Notes under the pieces: generated by a model
Told to the model about the DNA's origin: nothing
The model's database searches: none
What the model saw: only the letters and a program-made list of their open reading frames with translations
Origin: Crocinitomicaceae bacterium
Lineage (GTDB): Bacteria > Bacteroidota > Bacteroidia > Flavobacteriales_G > Salibacteraceae
NCBI GenBank assembly: GCA_018623405.1
Contig: JAAZVO010000032.1
Coordinates: forward strand, 1 to 16,472
Length of the DNA: 16,472 bases
Direction: 5' to 3'
Part shown: positions 5,451 through 14,085 of the stretch, piece after piece
How the letters are laid out: each line of letters opens with the position of its first letter
Numbering within the stretch: position 1 is the first letter of the stretch
Position numbers and translations under genes: made by a program

Positions 5451-7815
5451 CGCACTCATCACCATTTTCTGCGGCGGCGCGTGCATCTGCTAACATGGCT
5501 TTGTACTCTTCTATGTTTTGGGGTGCTTCGTTTTCTGCTGGTTTACCAAGTTTGGTCTTGTCAACAGTAAATTGAATTGCACTTGTAGCAGCTTTTGTTC
5601 TTAGGTAATACATTCCTGTTTTTAAGCCTTTTTTCCAACCATAAAAGTGCATAGAAGTTAATTTTCCAATTGTTGGATTTTCCATAAACACATTTAATGA
5701 TTGCGATTGATCAATATATGCTCCTCTATCGGCAGCCATATCTAAAATCACTTTTTGGCTTAACTCCCAAGCTGTTTTATAAAGCTCTTTTAAGTTATCA
5801 GGAATTTCATCAATATTTTGAATTGATCCGTTTCCTGCAATTAACTTGTTCTTTAAGTCATCATTCCAAATACCCAATTTCACCAAGTCTCTTAATAGGT
5901 GTTTGTTTACTACAACAAACTCTCCCGATAGCGTTCTTCTGGTGTAAATATTTGAGGTGTAAGGCTCAAAAGCTTCGTTGTTTCCTAAAATTTGAGCTGT
6001 AGAAGCTGTTGGCATTGGTGCTAACAACAGTGAGTTTCTAACGCCATGCTTCATTATTTCTTCTTTTAACACACCCCACTCCCAACGGTTGGTTGCTTTT
6101 ACGCCCCACATATCAAACTGAAACTGACCTTGAGAAATTGGAGAGCCTTCGTAGCTTTCATACGGGCCATCAACTTTTGCTAAGTCTTTAGAGGCTGTTA
6201 AAGCAGCGTAATAAATGGTTTCAAAAATGTCTCTGTTTAGGTCTTTTGCTTTTTGAGAGTCGAAAGGATATCTCATTAAAATAAACGCATCTGCCAAACC
6301 TTGAACACCTAACCCAATTGGCCTGTGGCGCATGTTTGAGTTTCTAGCTTCAGGTACAGGATAAAAGTTGTTATCAATTATCTTGTTAAGGTTGAGGGTG
6401 GCTCGGTAAGTGATTTTAAACAGTTTGTCAAAATCGAATTTTCCATCAATTACAAACTTTGGTAATGCTAAAGATGCTAGATTACATACTGCAACTTCAT
6501 CTTTCGCGGTGTACTCAATAATTTCAGTACATAAGTTAGAAGACTTGATGGTGCCCAAATTCTTTTGGTTAGATTTTTCGTTGGCCGCATCCTTGTACAA
6601 CATATAAGGAGTACCTGTTTCAATTTGCGATTCAACAATCTTATGCCAAAGCTTTTGAGCTTTTATGGTTTTGCGTCCTTTACCGGCTTTTTCGTAGCCT
6701 TCGTATAATTTTTTAAAGTCTTTTCCATAAGTGTCAGACAATCCGGGGCATTCATTCGGACACATTAAAGTCCAATCGCCGTCTTGCTCAACCCTTTCCA
6801 TAAAAAGGTCTGGTAACCACATGGCATAGAAAAGGTCTCTAGCTCTGTTTTCTTCTTTACCGTGGTTCTTCTTTAAATCTAGGAAATCGAAAATGTCTGC
6901 ATGCCATGGTTCAATGTAAATTGCAAATGAACCTTTTCTTTTTCCTCCTCCTTGATCTACGTATCTGGCAGTGTCGTTAAACACTCTTAGCATTGGAACA
7001 ATACCGTTTGAAGTTCCGTTGGTTCCTCTAATGTATGAACCTGTGGCTCTAACATCGTGAATTGAAAGACCTATACCTCCTGCCGATTGAGAAATTTGAG
7101 CACATTGTTTAAGGGTATCGTAAATTCCACCAATGCTATCTTCTTGTGTGGTTAACAAAAAGCAAGAGCTCATTTGTGGTTTTGGGGTGCCTGCATTAAA
7201 AAGAGTTGGAGTTGCATGTGTAAACCACCTTTCACTCATTAAATCATAAGTTTCTAAGGCTGCCTCAACATCATTTTTATGAATTCCTAATGAAACACGC
7301 ATTAGCATGTGTTGAGGTCTTTCAGCAACCTTGCCATCTATTTTGAGAAGGTAAGACCTTTCTAAGGTTTTAAACCCAAAGAAATCATAGCCAAAATCTC
7401 TATCGTAAATGATGTTTGAGTCTAATAACTCAGCATTTTTTTCGATAATCTCATAAACATCATCAGCAAGCATTGGTGCAGGCTGATTTGTTTTTGGATC
7501 GATGTATTCATAAAGGTCTTTCATTGTTTCAGAGAAAGACTTTTTAGTGCTTTTGTGAAGGTTTGAAACAGCAATTCTAGAGGCTAGCAAAGCATAGTCT
7601 GGATGCTGCGTGGTGAAGGATGCCGCAACTTCAGCCGCTAAGTTATCTAACTCAGCAGTTGTTACACCTTCGTAAATCCCTTCGATAACCTTCATAGAAA
7701 TCTTAACGGGATCAATTATTGCCGGATTAAATCCGTAGCATAGTTTTTTAATTCTAGCGGTAATCTTATCAAATTTTACCGCTTCTCTTCTTCCATCTCT
7801 TTTTATTACATACAT
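5434..7815 (-). CDS. nrdA: Ribonucleoside-diphosphate reductase class Ia, large (alpha) subunit
   Basis: This 793-residue subunit reduces ribonucleoside diphosphates to deoxy forms together with NrdB. It has an N-terminal ATP-cone (about 1-90, opening MYVIKRDGRREAVKFDKIT), the site of dATP/ATP overall activity control. The catalytic barrel follows, with Cys218 (MSSCFLL), Asn427/Cys429/Glu431 in NLCTEI and Cys444 in VCNLASLAL. The radical-transfer tyrosine pair is Tyr736-Tyr737 (GMYYLRTK), and C-terminal redox cysteines are Cys788 and Cys791 (CEMCSG). The sequence resembles the eukaryotic-type NrdA subclass. I start at the ATG at 7815; an upstream TTG (7824) would add only three residues and breaks the family start. 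It lies 29 nt after nrdB. Stops TGA and TAG are in tandem. Confidence 0.98.
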   Translation of the reverse strand: MYVIKRDGRREAVKFDKITARIKKLCYGFNPAIIDPVKISMKVIEGIYEGVTTAELDNLAAEVAASFTTQHPDYALLASRIAVSNLHKSTKKSFSETMKDLYEYIDPKTNQPAPMLADDVYEIIEKNAELLDSNIIYDRDFGYDFFGFKTLERSYLLKIDGKVAERPQHMLMRVSLGIHKNDVEAALETYDLMSERWFTHATPTLFNAGTPKPQMSSCFLLTTQEDSIGGIYDTLKQCAQISQSAGGIGLSIHDVRATGSYIRGTNGTSNGIVPMLRVFNDTARYVDQGGGKRKGSFAIYIEPWHADIFDFLDLKKNHGKEENRARDLFYAMWLPDLFMERVEQDGDWTLMCPNECPGLSDTYGKDFKKLYEGYEKAGKGRKTIKAQKLWHKIVESQIETGTPYMLYKDAANEKSNQKNLGTIKSSNLCTEIIEYTAKDEVAVCNLASLALPKFVIDGKFDFDKLFKITYRATLNLNKIIDNNFYPVPEARNSNMRHRPIGLGVQGLADAFILMRYPFDSQKAKDLNRDIFETIYYAALTASKDLAKVDGPYESYEGSPISQGQFQFDMWGVKATNRWEWGVLKEEIMKHGVRNSLLLAPMPTASTAQILGNNEAFEPYTSNIYTRRTLSGEFVVVNKHLLRDLVKLGIWNDDLKNKLIAGNGSIQNIDEIPDNLKELYKTAWELSQKVILDMAADRGAYIDQSQSLNVFMENPTIGKLTSMHFYGWKKGLKTGMYYLRTKAATSAIQFTVDKTKLGKPAENEAPQNIEEYKAMLADARAAAENGDECEMCSG

Positions 7816-7844
7816 AGCAGGCAATTTATTTCAGTGTGGTTTTA

Positions 7845-8912
7845 TTAAAAATCTTCAGTAAATGAGATTTTCGTATCTTCATCAGATTGTTTCATTACTC
7901 CGGCTTTTTGGTAGTCTCCAACTCTTTTTTCGAAGAAGTTGGTTTTACCTTGAAGCGAAATCATCTCCATAAAATCGAATGGATTTTCAGAGTTGTAAAC
8001 TTTTTCATTACCAAGTTCCATCAATAACCTATCTGCAACAAACTCAATGTATTGTTTCATTAAGTCTTGGTTCATTCCTATTAGTCTTACCGGAAGTGCT
8101 TCGGTAATAAATTCTTTTTCGATTTCAACCGCAGTGGTAATGATTTTTTCTACGGTTTCTTTAGGTAATTTATTTACTAAGTGTTTTGTATATAATAAAC
8201 ATGCAAAATCGCAGTGTAAGCCTTCATCTCTAGAGATTAATTCATTTGAGAAAGAAAGTCCAGGCATTAAGCCTCTTTTCTTTAACCAGAAAATGGAACA
8301 GAAACTTCCTGAGAAGAAAATACCTTCTACCGCAGCAAAAGCAACAATTCTTTCGGCAAAGCTTCCGTTTTCAATCCAATCTAGTGCCCATTCTGCTTTT
8401 TTCTTTACGCAGTCTATGGTTTCTATCGCATTAAACAGTTTATTTTTTTCAGCTTTATCTTTTATATAGGTGTCAATTAGTAAAGAATACGTTTCTGAGT
8501 GAATGTTTTCTATGGCAATTTGAAATCCGTAAAAGAATTTAGCTTCGGTATATTGAACTTCAGCAACAAAGTTCTCAGCTAAGTTTTCATTTACGATTCC
8601 ATCAGAAGCTGCAAAGAATGCCAATATGTGTTTTATAAAATACCTTTCGTTGTCGTTCAGTTTGTTTTCCCAATCTTGAAGGTCGGCATGTAGGTCAATT
8701 TCTTCTGCAGTCCAAAAGCTAGCTTCTGCTTTTTTATACATCTGCCAAATGTCATCGTGTACAATAGGGAAGAGTACAAATCTGTTTGGGTTTTCTTGAA
8801 GTAAGGGTTCGTTTAAAATTTCTTCTTTGGTGAGTTTAGTTCCGGCTACGGTTCCTTGGGGTAATACTGACTCGATGTCTGCTTCGTTTTTTACAATTTC
8901 TTTACTATCCAT
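7845..8912 (-). CDS. nrdB: Ribonucleoside-diphosphate reductase class Ia, small (beta) subunit
   Basis: The 355-residue protein houses the diiron-tyrosyl radical used by NrdA. Visible metal ligands are Asp104 (AASDGIV), Glu135 and His138 (ENIHSE), Glu196 (AAVEGIFF), and Glu230 and His233 (RDEGLH). The radical tyrosine is Tyr142 in SETYSLL, so this is a normal Tyr-radical enzyme rather than a Tyr-less variant. The C-terminus ends FTEDF, the type of acidic/aromatic tail that docks on NrdA. An N-terminal extension of about 35 residues precedes the conserved core. It is the first gene of nrdB-nrdA, with a 377-nt non-coding region upstream that includes an inverted repeat. I see no clear NrdR box. 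Confidence 0.98.
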   Translation of the reverse strand: MDSKEIVKNEADIESVLPQGTVAGTKLTKEEILNEPLLQENPNRFVLFPIVHDDIWQMYKKAEASFWTAEEIDLHADLQDWENKLNDNERYFIKHILAFFAASDGIVNENLAENFVAEVQYTEAKFFYGFQIAIENIHSETYSLLIDTYIKDKAEKNKLFNAIETIDCVKKKAEWALDWIENGSFAERIVAFAAVEGIFFSGSFCSIFWLKKRGLMPGLSFSNELISRDEGLHCDFACLLYTKHLVNKLPKETVEKIITTAVEIEKEFITEALPVRLIGMNQDLMKQYIEFVADRLLMELGNEKVYNSENPFDFMEMISLQGKTNFFEKRVGDYQKAGVMKQSDEDTKISFTEDF

Positions 8913-9289
8913 TGTTGCTGTTTTTTCCTGTTAATGCTTTGATTTATAGCGAGTAAGAACGTGCTACTGATTTTAGTCGATTTTTGATAAAAACCTTAAA
9001 ATCAGCACTTTAAAAACAAAAAATTTAAAAAGTGTAAAAAGAAAGAGAGATTCTTTTCTTTTTGTTCTCTACAAATTTTGCCAAAATCGAAAAAGCAACC
9101 AAGCGGAAAAAATTCACATTCGGTTCAAGTTTTCAACATCTGCAATTAACATTAATTTGTTATTAAATATTTTAAAAAAAATGAAAGGTTGATGAATAAA
9201 GAACTTGAGATGTGAACGTAATAAAATGAGCAATTGTCAATATAGTTTGGTCTGGTTTTAGTAGTCCAAAATCGCTCAAAAAAAGTTTC
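8913..9289. other. 377-nt non-coding region upstream of nrdB
   Basis: This gap between the DUF6089-like gene and nrdB contains no credible coding frame. It is AT-rich and holds the inverted repeat at 8961-9008. There is also a purine/pyrimidine-skewed stretch around 9036-9078 (AAAAGAA with TTCTTTT arms). It should contain the nrdB promoter, but I find no exact TAnnTTTG on the - strand and no clear terminator for the upstream gene. Confidence 0.6.
8961..9008. promoter_or_regulatory. Inverted repeat upstream of nrdB
   Basis: The arms TGATTTTA (8968-8975) and TAAAATCA (8997-9004) are perfect inverted repeats across a 21-nt centre. They extend by GTGC (8961-8964) and GCAC (9005-9008) with a 3-nt bulge (TAC) on one side. 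No T-run follows on either strand, so it is not an obvious terminator. Its place about 50-95 nt before the nrdB ATG suggests an operator or a leader hairpin for nrdBA. Confidence 0.4.
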
Positions 9290-10261
9290 CTAAAAATGAG
9301 GGTGAAGATGTTTTTTACGAGAGAGTTTAAATTTTCTTGAACGCTTACGTCTTTTCTCCTTAAACATCTTTGAATTTATCTTATGACTTGATGGGCGCAA
9401 TAGGTTATATATAGACTTTGATTTAAATCCTTTTCTTCTGCCTCGTAATTCATAACTGTAAGTAAAATAGCTCATTAAATAGCTATCATTGGTTTCGGGG
9501 TTTCCTCTTGGTGAGCCTGGGGTATAATTATCAGTACCAATAAAGTTTTCATTGGCCGGGTTTACTTCATCAGAGCGCATTGCTAGTTTTTGGGCTATGG
9601 GACCGCCTAGGTTGTTAGGGTCTGTATAGGTTGTGCTAACATCATCTAAATAATCGGTAAAAGATTGTCTCCATCCAAGTTCCCATCCAAAATTATGGTG
9701 CCTTCCTATAGAAAGAGATAAACCACCACCAACAGGAAGCGAAACATTTAACCTGTTATACTGAATACCCTCTGTTGCCAAAGGTTGTAAAGCATACCAT
9801 TGGCCATTGTAATAAGCTTTGGGATTATGGTAAAAAACTGCGCCTCCAAAAAACATAAATGGTGCAAGCCTTAATCTAAACCTTCCTCCTCTTTTTCATA
9901 CTTCAAAAGCGAAAAGGTCAACTTCCGCGCGGGCATATAATTCAAATATTTGGTTTCTAAAGCTTAGGTTTCTTGAAAATCGTGAAGGTTGAAGTGATAA
10001 GCTATCAGCTCCTTCTATCCAACCATGAGCTAAACCGCCCGAAACAGCAAACTTATCAGTGAAGTTATACCTAGCAAAAGCATTTACATCCATTCTTGTT
10101 TTCTTCAACTGCAAATCAGCAAGAAAACCTCTGGGCTCATACACACCACCAATTTCACCTAAATAATTAGAAGGTCCTAAACCACCGCCAAATTCCCAAC
10201 TTTGGGCAAAACCCAAAAAAGGAAATAGTAAAAAACAATATTTAAGCAGCGTTTTAATAAT
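9290..10261 (-). pseudogene. DUF6089/PorG-like outer-membrane protein gene, interrupted by an in-frame TGA and lacking an ATG
   Basis: Two stretches in the same - strand frame form one gene of about 323 codons. From 10261 the frame reads IIKTLLKYCFLLFPFLGFAQ, a good signal peptide if the first ATT replaces an ATG. Then follow SWEFGGGLGPSNYLGEIGG and GADSLSLQPSRFSRNLSFRN, up to a TGA at 9898-9896. After the TGA the frame continues with RGGRFRLRLAPFMFFGGAVF, FGWELGWRQSFTDYLDD and GSPRGNPETNDSYL, and a very basic C-terminus. These motifs match the DUF6089 family, whose members include proteins annotated as T9SS component PorG; that link is from memory. No ATG, GTG or usable TTG opens the signal peptide, and TAA precedes it in frame. 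It may be a recent pseudogene, a sequence error, or an ATT-initiated gene with readthrough. Confidence 0.75.
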
Positions 10262-10299
10262 CGGTTGTTTTTACAAAATTATTCAAATTTCGAGTAAAC

Positions 10300-10875
10300 C
10301 TAAGCTTTAAAGTACAAACTATCAACTTCTTCAAGCTTTTTATAGAAATCGGCGCCATATTTTCGAACCAAAGGCTCCTTTAAAAACTTATACACCTTTA
10401 CTTTTAACTTAACACCACATTCTCTAGCAGGTTCACAAATTTGCCACTTGTGGTAATTTACGGCTTCAAAGTTTTGATATTTTACAGTTCTTATGGGGTA
10501 CAGATGACAAGAAATGGGCTTGTTAAATGATATGGCATTTTCCCGATAGGCTAATTCAATTCCGCATTTTGCGGTTCCATTTGCATCAAAAACAGTGTAG
10601 GCACATTCTTTACCATTGTTTAAAGGGGTTACCAATTCTCCATCATATGGGTCGTTTATTGAAGTACCCTGGACAGCTATAGACTTTTTGCCCTTTTCGT
10701 TTAAATAGGGTATTATTTTTTCAATATTCTCTTTAAGTAATTGAGCTTCCTCTTTTTCAAGTGGAGCTCCAGAGTCGCCCTCCACACAACAAGCACCTTT
10801 GCAGGCTCCTAAATCGCATACAAATTGTTCAGTAAATACTTCGCGAGAGATTATTTTGCCTTCAATATCTGTCAT
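10300..10875 (-). CDS. DUF3109 family cysteine-rich protein
   Basis: This 191-residue cytoplasmic protein has no signal peptide. Nine cysteines are visible: Cys20, 25, 29 and 30 in CDLGACKGACC, Cys91, Cys104, Cys123 in ISCHLYPI, and Cys147 and Cys153 in CEPAREC. This pattern is typical of DUF3109, related to YkgJ-type metal or Fe-S binding proteins. The biochemical role is not established; metal-cluster binding is an inference from the cysteines. It lies 38 nt before the DUF6089-like gene on the same strand and starts only 28 nt from the divergent LamG gene. A weak promoter (TTG at 10913-10911, 22-nt spacer, AATCTTTG at 10888-10881, one mismatch) would give an almost leaderless mRNA. Confidence 0.85.
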   Translation of the reverse strand: MTDIEGKIISREVFTEQFVCDLGACKGACCVEGDSGAPLEKEEAQLLKENIEKIIPYLNEKGKKSIAVQGTSINDPYDGELVTPLNNGKECAYTVFDANGTAKCGIELAYRENAISFNKPISCHLYPIRTVKYQNFEAVNYHKWQICEPARECGVKLKVKVYKFLKEPLVRKYGADFYKKLEEVDSLYFKA

Positions 10876-10903
10876 GTTGACAAAGATTGTGTAAACTTGT
10901 TAT

Positions 10904-11965
10904 GTGCGCTCAATTTTGCGAACTCTTTTTTTATGCGCCTTTGTTTGGTTAACATATGTTTTGGATGCTCAACAATGTACAATTGCCAAATATTTACTTG
11001 AAGGCAATGCTTTAGATTCTACCCAAAATCAAATTAACGGACAAGTTTATGGAGCTGTTGCTGTAAATGATAGGTTTGGAAATCCAAACGGTGCATTTTT
11101 TTTTGATGGTGTAGATGATTACATTCATATTCCACACAACGAGCTTTTAAATTTTGATGTAGATGATGAATTTTCTATTTCTGTTTGGTTAAAAGCCGAC
11201 CCTCAGCAAAACTCAATCCACAATAGAAGTGAAATAATTACCAAATGGATTGATGAACCCGGTGCGGGGACAAATGAAGGTTATCCTTATGCGTTGCGTA
11301 TTGAGAATAGAAATATCCAAGAAAAAGGATTTGTTTTTGGTTTAAGGTTCGATAGAAATTACGGAAATTTTCCTGAGGTTAATACAACCAAAAGCTTACT
11401 AGATAATCAATTTCACCATTTGCTTTTTATTAAGGAGCCAGACTCCATAAAAATATTTTTAGACGGAAACTTAATGTCTTCTTCGTTAGATATTACAACT
11501 TGTACTACAAAAAATGACGACCCCCTGTATATTGGAAGAAGAGGAGGGGATATAAATGCTTCATATTTTAAAGGAGTTATTGATGAGGTAGAGTTCTTTT
11601 CTTGTGTTGCCAATCCTGATTCTTTTCCCATATCTCCTCCAAAAGATACAATACCGGAAGAAACCTTTTTTGAAGCCGATGAAATATCAGTTTATCCCAA
11701 TCCTTTTAAAACATTTACAGTATTAGAAACCGGAAAGTTGTATGAAAACAGCTTACTTAGAATTGTGAATGTATTGGGCCAAGAGGTTGCAAATTTCAGA
11801 GTAAACACTAAAAAAATTATTCTTTCTAAATCAGAACTGGCAGCAGGTGTCTATTTCTTTCAGCTATTGGAAGGAGACAGGGTTGTTTTCTCAGGTAAAT
11901 TGGTATCAATTCGATGTTTTTATTTCTCTTTTTTGAAAAGTATTAGCGTTAAACTTGCAGCTTAA
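10904..11965 (+). CDS. Secreted LamG-domain protein with type IX secretion C-terminal sorting domain
   Basis: The 353-residue protein has a signal peptide (about 1-23, ending VLDAQ), a LamG/concanavalin-like jelly roll (about 25-235; FFFDGVDDYIHIPHNE, FSISVWLKA, HHLLFIKEPDSIKIFLDG, GVIDEVEFF), a short proline-rich linker, and a T9SS type A sorting domain (about 261-337; ISVYPNPF, VLGQEV, LAAGVYFFQLLEGDRVVFSGKLV). It should cross the outer membrane by T9SS and be surface-attached or released; the LamG domain probably binds glycans or protein. The start is taken as GTG at 10904; TTG at 10916 also gives a valid signal peptide. Unusually, 16-18 residues (about 338-353, RCFYFSFLK...) follow the normal end of the sorting domain. 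The stop is 11 nt before glyS. Confidence 0.85.
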   Translation: MRSILRTLFLCAFVWLTYVLDAQQCTIAKYLLEGNALDSTQNQINGQVYGAVAVNDRFGNPNGAFFFDGVDDYIHIPHNELLNFDVDDEFSISVWLKADPQQNSIHNRSEIITKWIDEPGAGTNEGYPYALRIENRNIQEKGFVFGLRFDRNYGNFPEVNTTKSLLDNQFHHLLFIKEPDSIKIFLDGNLMSSSLDITTCTTKNDDPLYIGRRGGDINASYFKGVIDEVEFFSCVANPDSFPISPPKDTIPEETFFEADEISVYPNPFKTFTVLETGKLYENSLLRIVNVLGQEVANFRVNTKKIILSKSELAAGVYFFQLLEGDRVVFSGKLVSIRCFYFSFLKSISVKLAA

Positions 11966-11976
11966 ATTTTATAATC

Positions 11977-13512
11977 ATGTCTGACGACAAATTCAAGAAT
12001 ATAATTGGCCATGCAAAAGAGTATGGCTTTGTTTTTCAATCTAGCGAAATATATGATGGTTTAAGCGCTGTTTATGACTACGGTCAGATGGGGGTGTTGC
12101 TAAAAAACAATATCAAAACTTATTGGTGGAACGCAATGGTGCAGTTGCATGAAAATATTGTTGGACTCGATTCAGCAATTTTTATGCATCCTACCACATG
12201 GAAAGCCTCAGGACATGTTGATGCATTTAACGATCCTCTTATTGATAATAAAGACTCAAAAAAAAGATATAGGGCAGATGTTTTGATTGAAGAGCATATT
12301 GAAAAAATCAATCAAAAAAACCTAAAAGATATTGCTAAAGCCCAAAAGCGTTTTGGCGATTCTTTTGATGAAGCACAGTTTATTGCAACCAACGGGAGAG
12401 TTCAAGAAAGACTTCAAAAAATTAAGGCAATTGAAGATAGAATGAGAACTGCCTTAGAAACAAACAACCTTGAGGATTTAAAATTATTGATTGAGGATGA
12501 AGGAATTACCTGTCCAATATCAGGGTCAAAAAATTGGACGGATGTAAGACAGTTTAATTTGATGTTTTCTACAGAGATTGGCTCCGTTGCTGAAGGTTCA
12601 AACAAAATTTACTTAAGACCTGAAACTGCTCAAGGAATTTTCGTGAATTTTTTGAATGTGATGAAAACAGGAAGAATGAAAGTTCCTTTTGGAATTGCTC
12701 AAATAGGTAAAGCGTTTAGAAATGAGATAGTTGCGAGGCAGTTTATTTTCAGAATGCGAGAATTTGAACAAATGGAAATGCAATTTTTTGTGAAACCGGG
12801 TGAAGACCAACAATGGTATGAACACTGGAAGGAGCAAAGAATAAAATGGCATAAGAATTTGGGTTTTTCTGAAAACTCGTATCGTTTTCACGACCATATT
12901 AAACTTGCCCACTATGCTAACGCTGCATGCGATATTGAGTTTGATTTTCCTATGGGTTTCAAAGAGCTTGAAGGAATTCACTCAAGAACCGATTTCGATT
13001 TAAAAGCACATGAAAAACACTCAGGTAAAAAACTTCAATATTTTGATAATGAGGATAATCAGAATTATGTGCCTTATGTGATTGAAACCTCAATTGGTTT
13101 AGATAGGATGTTTTTAGCTGTGCTTTCAGAGGCTTATCAAGAAGAAGCATTAGAAGATGGCTCTTCAAGGGTAGTTTTAAAAATACCCGAATTTCTAGCT
13201 CCTATTAAATTGGCAATTTTTCCGTTGGTAAAAAAGGATGGTTTACCGGAAAAAGCAAAAGAAATCATGAACTTATTAAAGTTTGATTTTCAATGTTTTT
13301 ATGAGGAGAAAGATACAATCGGTAAAAGGTACAGAAGGCATGATGCAATTGGTACGCCTTATTGTATTACTGTTGATCACGACTCTTTAAACGATAACAT
13401 GGTAACCATAAGAGATAGAAATACCATGACCCAAGAGAGGGTGGCAATTTCGGCATTAAAGAGTATAGTTGAAGAAAGGGTTAGTATGGCTTCAGCTTTA
13501 AGAAAGCTTTAA
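11977..13512 (+). CDS. glyS: Glycyl-tRNA synthetase, single-chain (alpha2) type
   Basis: The 511-residue class II synthetase charges tRNA-Gly. It is the eukaryote/archaea/Thermus-like homodimeric form, not the two-subunit GlyQ/GlyS of many bacteria. The sequence contains the N-terminal YGFVFQSSEIYDGLSAVYDYG signature region, an insertion with cysteine (TCPISGS, about 178-184), YLRPETAQGIFVNF (212-225), motif 2 (FRNE 247-250 through REFEQMEMQFF 261-271), the glycine-site ELEGIHSRTDFDL (330-342), motif 3 (IGLDRMFLA, 373-381) and a C-terminal anticodon-binding domain (about 405-500; APIKLAIFPL, GKRYRRHDAIGTPYCITVD). The start ATG has no Shine-Dalgarno. Its stop directly abuts the stop of convergent pth. 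Confidence 0.98.
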   Translation: MSDDKFKNIIGHAKEYGFVFQSSEIYDGLSAVYDYGQMGVLLKNNIKTYWWNAMVQLHENIVGLDSAIFMHPTTWKASGHVDAFNDPLIDNKDSKKRYRADVLIEEHIEKINQKNLKDIAKAQKRFGDSFDEAQFIATNGRVQERLQKIKAIEDRMRTALETNNLEDLKLLIEDEGITCPISGSKNWTDVRQFNLMFSTEIGSVAEGSNKIYLRPETAQGIFVNFLNVMKTGRMKVPFGIAQIGKAFRNEIVARQFIFRMREFEQMEMQFFVKPGEDQQWYEHWKEQRIKWHKNLGFSENSYRFHDHIKLAHYANAACDIEFDFPMGFKELEGIHSRTDFDLKAHEKHSGKKLQYFDNEDNQNYVPYVIETSIGLDRMFLAVLSEAYQEEALEDGSSRVVLKIPEFLAPIKLAIFPLVKKDGLPEKAKEIMNLLKFDFQCFYEEKDTIGKRYRRHDAIGTPYCITVDHDSLNDNMVTIRDRNTMTQERVAISALKSIVEERVSMASALRKL

Positions 13513-14076
13513 TTACAACCCATTATACTTAGACATTGTTTGGCCTAACCCGGTAGATCCAAATGCTAAAATGGCTTCTGCTGCAAGCTTTACACGAGGT
13601 TCAATTTGTGTTTCTTCCTCAGGCGTCCATTTAGAAAGTACATAATCAATTTGACGGCCTTTGGGGTAATTATCTCCGATACCAAATCTTAATCTCGGAT
13701 AATTTTGATGCCCTAATAATTGTTGTATGTTCTTTAATCCATTATGGCCGCCATCACTTCCTTTTCCACGTAGTCTTATTTTTCCGAAGGGCAGGGCTAA
13801 GTCATCTGTAACCACCATAATGCGGTCTGCAGTAACTTTTTCTTTTTGCATCCAATAGTTTACGGCTTTGCCGCTTAAGTTCATGTAAGTGGAGGGCTTT
13901 ACAAGGATGTAAGATTTACCGCGATGTTTTAGGGTAGTTACATCGGCATATCTATCAGCAGAAAAAAAAATGTTGGATGACTCAGCGAGTTCATCCAACA
14001 CTTTAAATCCAATATTATGTCTAGTATTATGGTATTCTGCGCCTATGTTTCCTAACCCAAAAATCAGGAATTTCAT
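13513..14076 (-). CDS. pth: Peptidyl-tRNA hydrolase
   Basis: This 187-residue enzyme recycles peptidyl-tRNA released from stalled ribosomes by cleaving the ester bond. Family residues are present: Asn10 and catalytic His20 (FGLGNIGAEYHNTRHNIGF), Asn66 (TYMNLSGKAV), Asp91 (TDDLALPFGKIRLR), and His111-Asn112 in GSDGGHNGLKNI. The length is normal for bacterial Pth. It is the last gene of prs-rplY-pth, starting 9 nt after rplY. The pairing of rplY with pth is common in bacteria and places this gene with translation functions. The TAA lies directly against the glyS TAA on the other strand. Confidence 0.98.
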   Translation of the reverse strand: MKFLIFGLGNIGAEYHNTRHNIGFKVLDELAESSNIFFSADRYADVTTLKHRGKSYILVKPSTYMNLSGKAVNYWMQKEKVTADRIMVVTDDLALPFGKIRLRGKGSDGGHNGLKNIQQLLGHQNYPRLRFGIGDNYPKGRQIDYVLSKWTPEEETQIEPRVKLAAEAILAFGSTGLGQTMSKYNGL

Positions 14077-14085
14077 GGATCAGAA

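Noticed and set aside
9036..9058. AAAAGAA/TTCTTTT inverted repeat as a regulatory site
   Set aside because: Short arms in strongly skewed AT-rich sequence; expected by chance.
9896..9898. TGA reassigned to an amino acid in this genome
   Set aside because: nrdA ends with TGA exactly at the conserved CSG tail, so TGA works as a stop here.
10214..10261. Frameshift in the signal peptide of the DUF6089-like gene
   Set aside because: Recounting the T-run (six T) shows that the signal-peptide frame and the mature-protein frame are the same; only the start codon and the TGA are abnormal.
10877..10882. TTGACA resembling a sigma-70 -35 box
   Set aside because: No matching -10 at proper spacing, and Bacteroidota use a different promoter consensus.
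12613..12981. 122-codon - strand open frame inside glyS
   Set aside because: It is antisense to the conserved catalytic core of glycyl-tRNA synthetase and has no recognisable domain.
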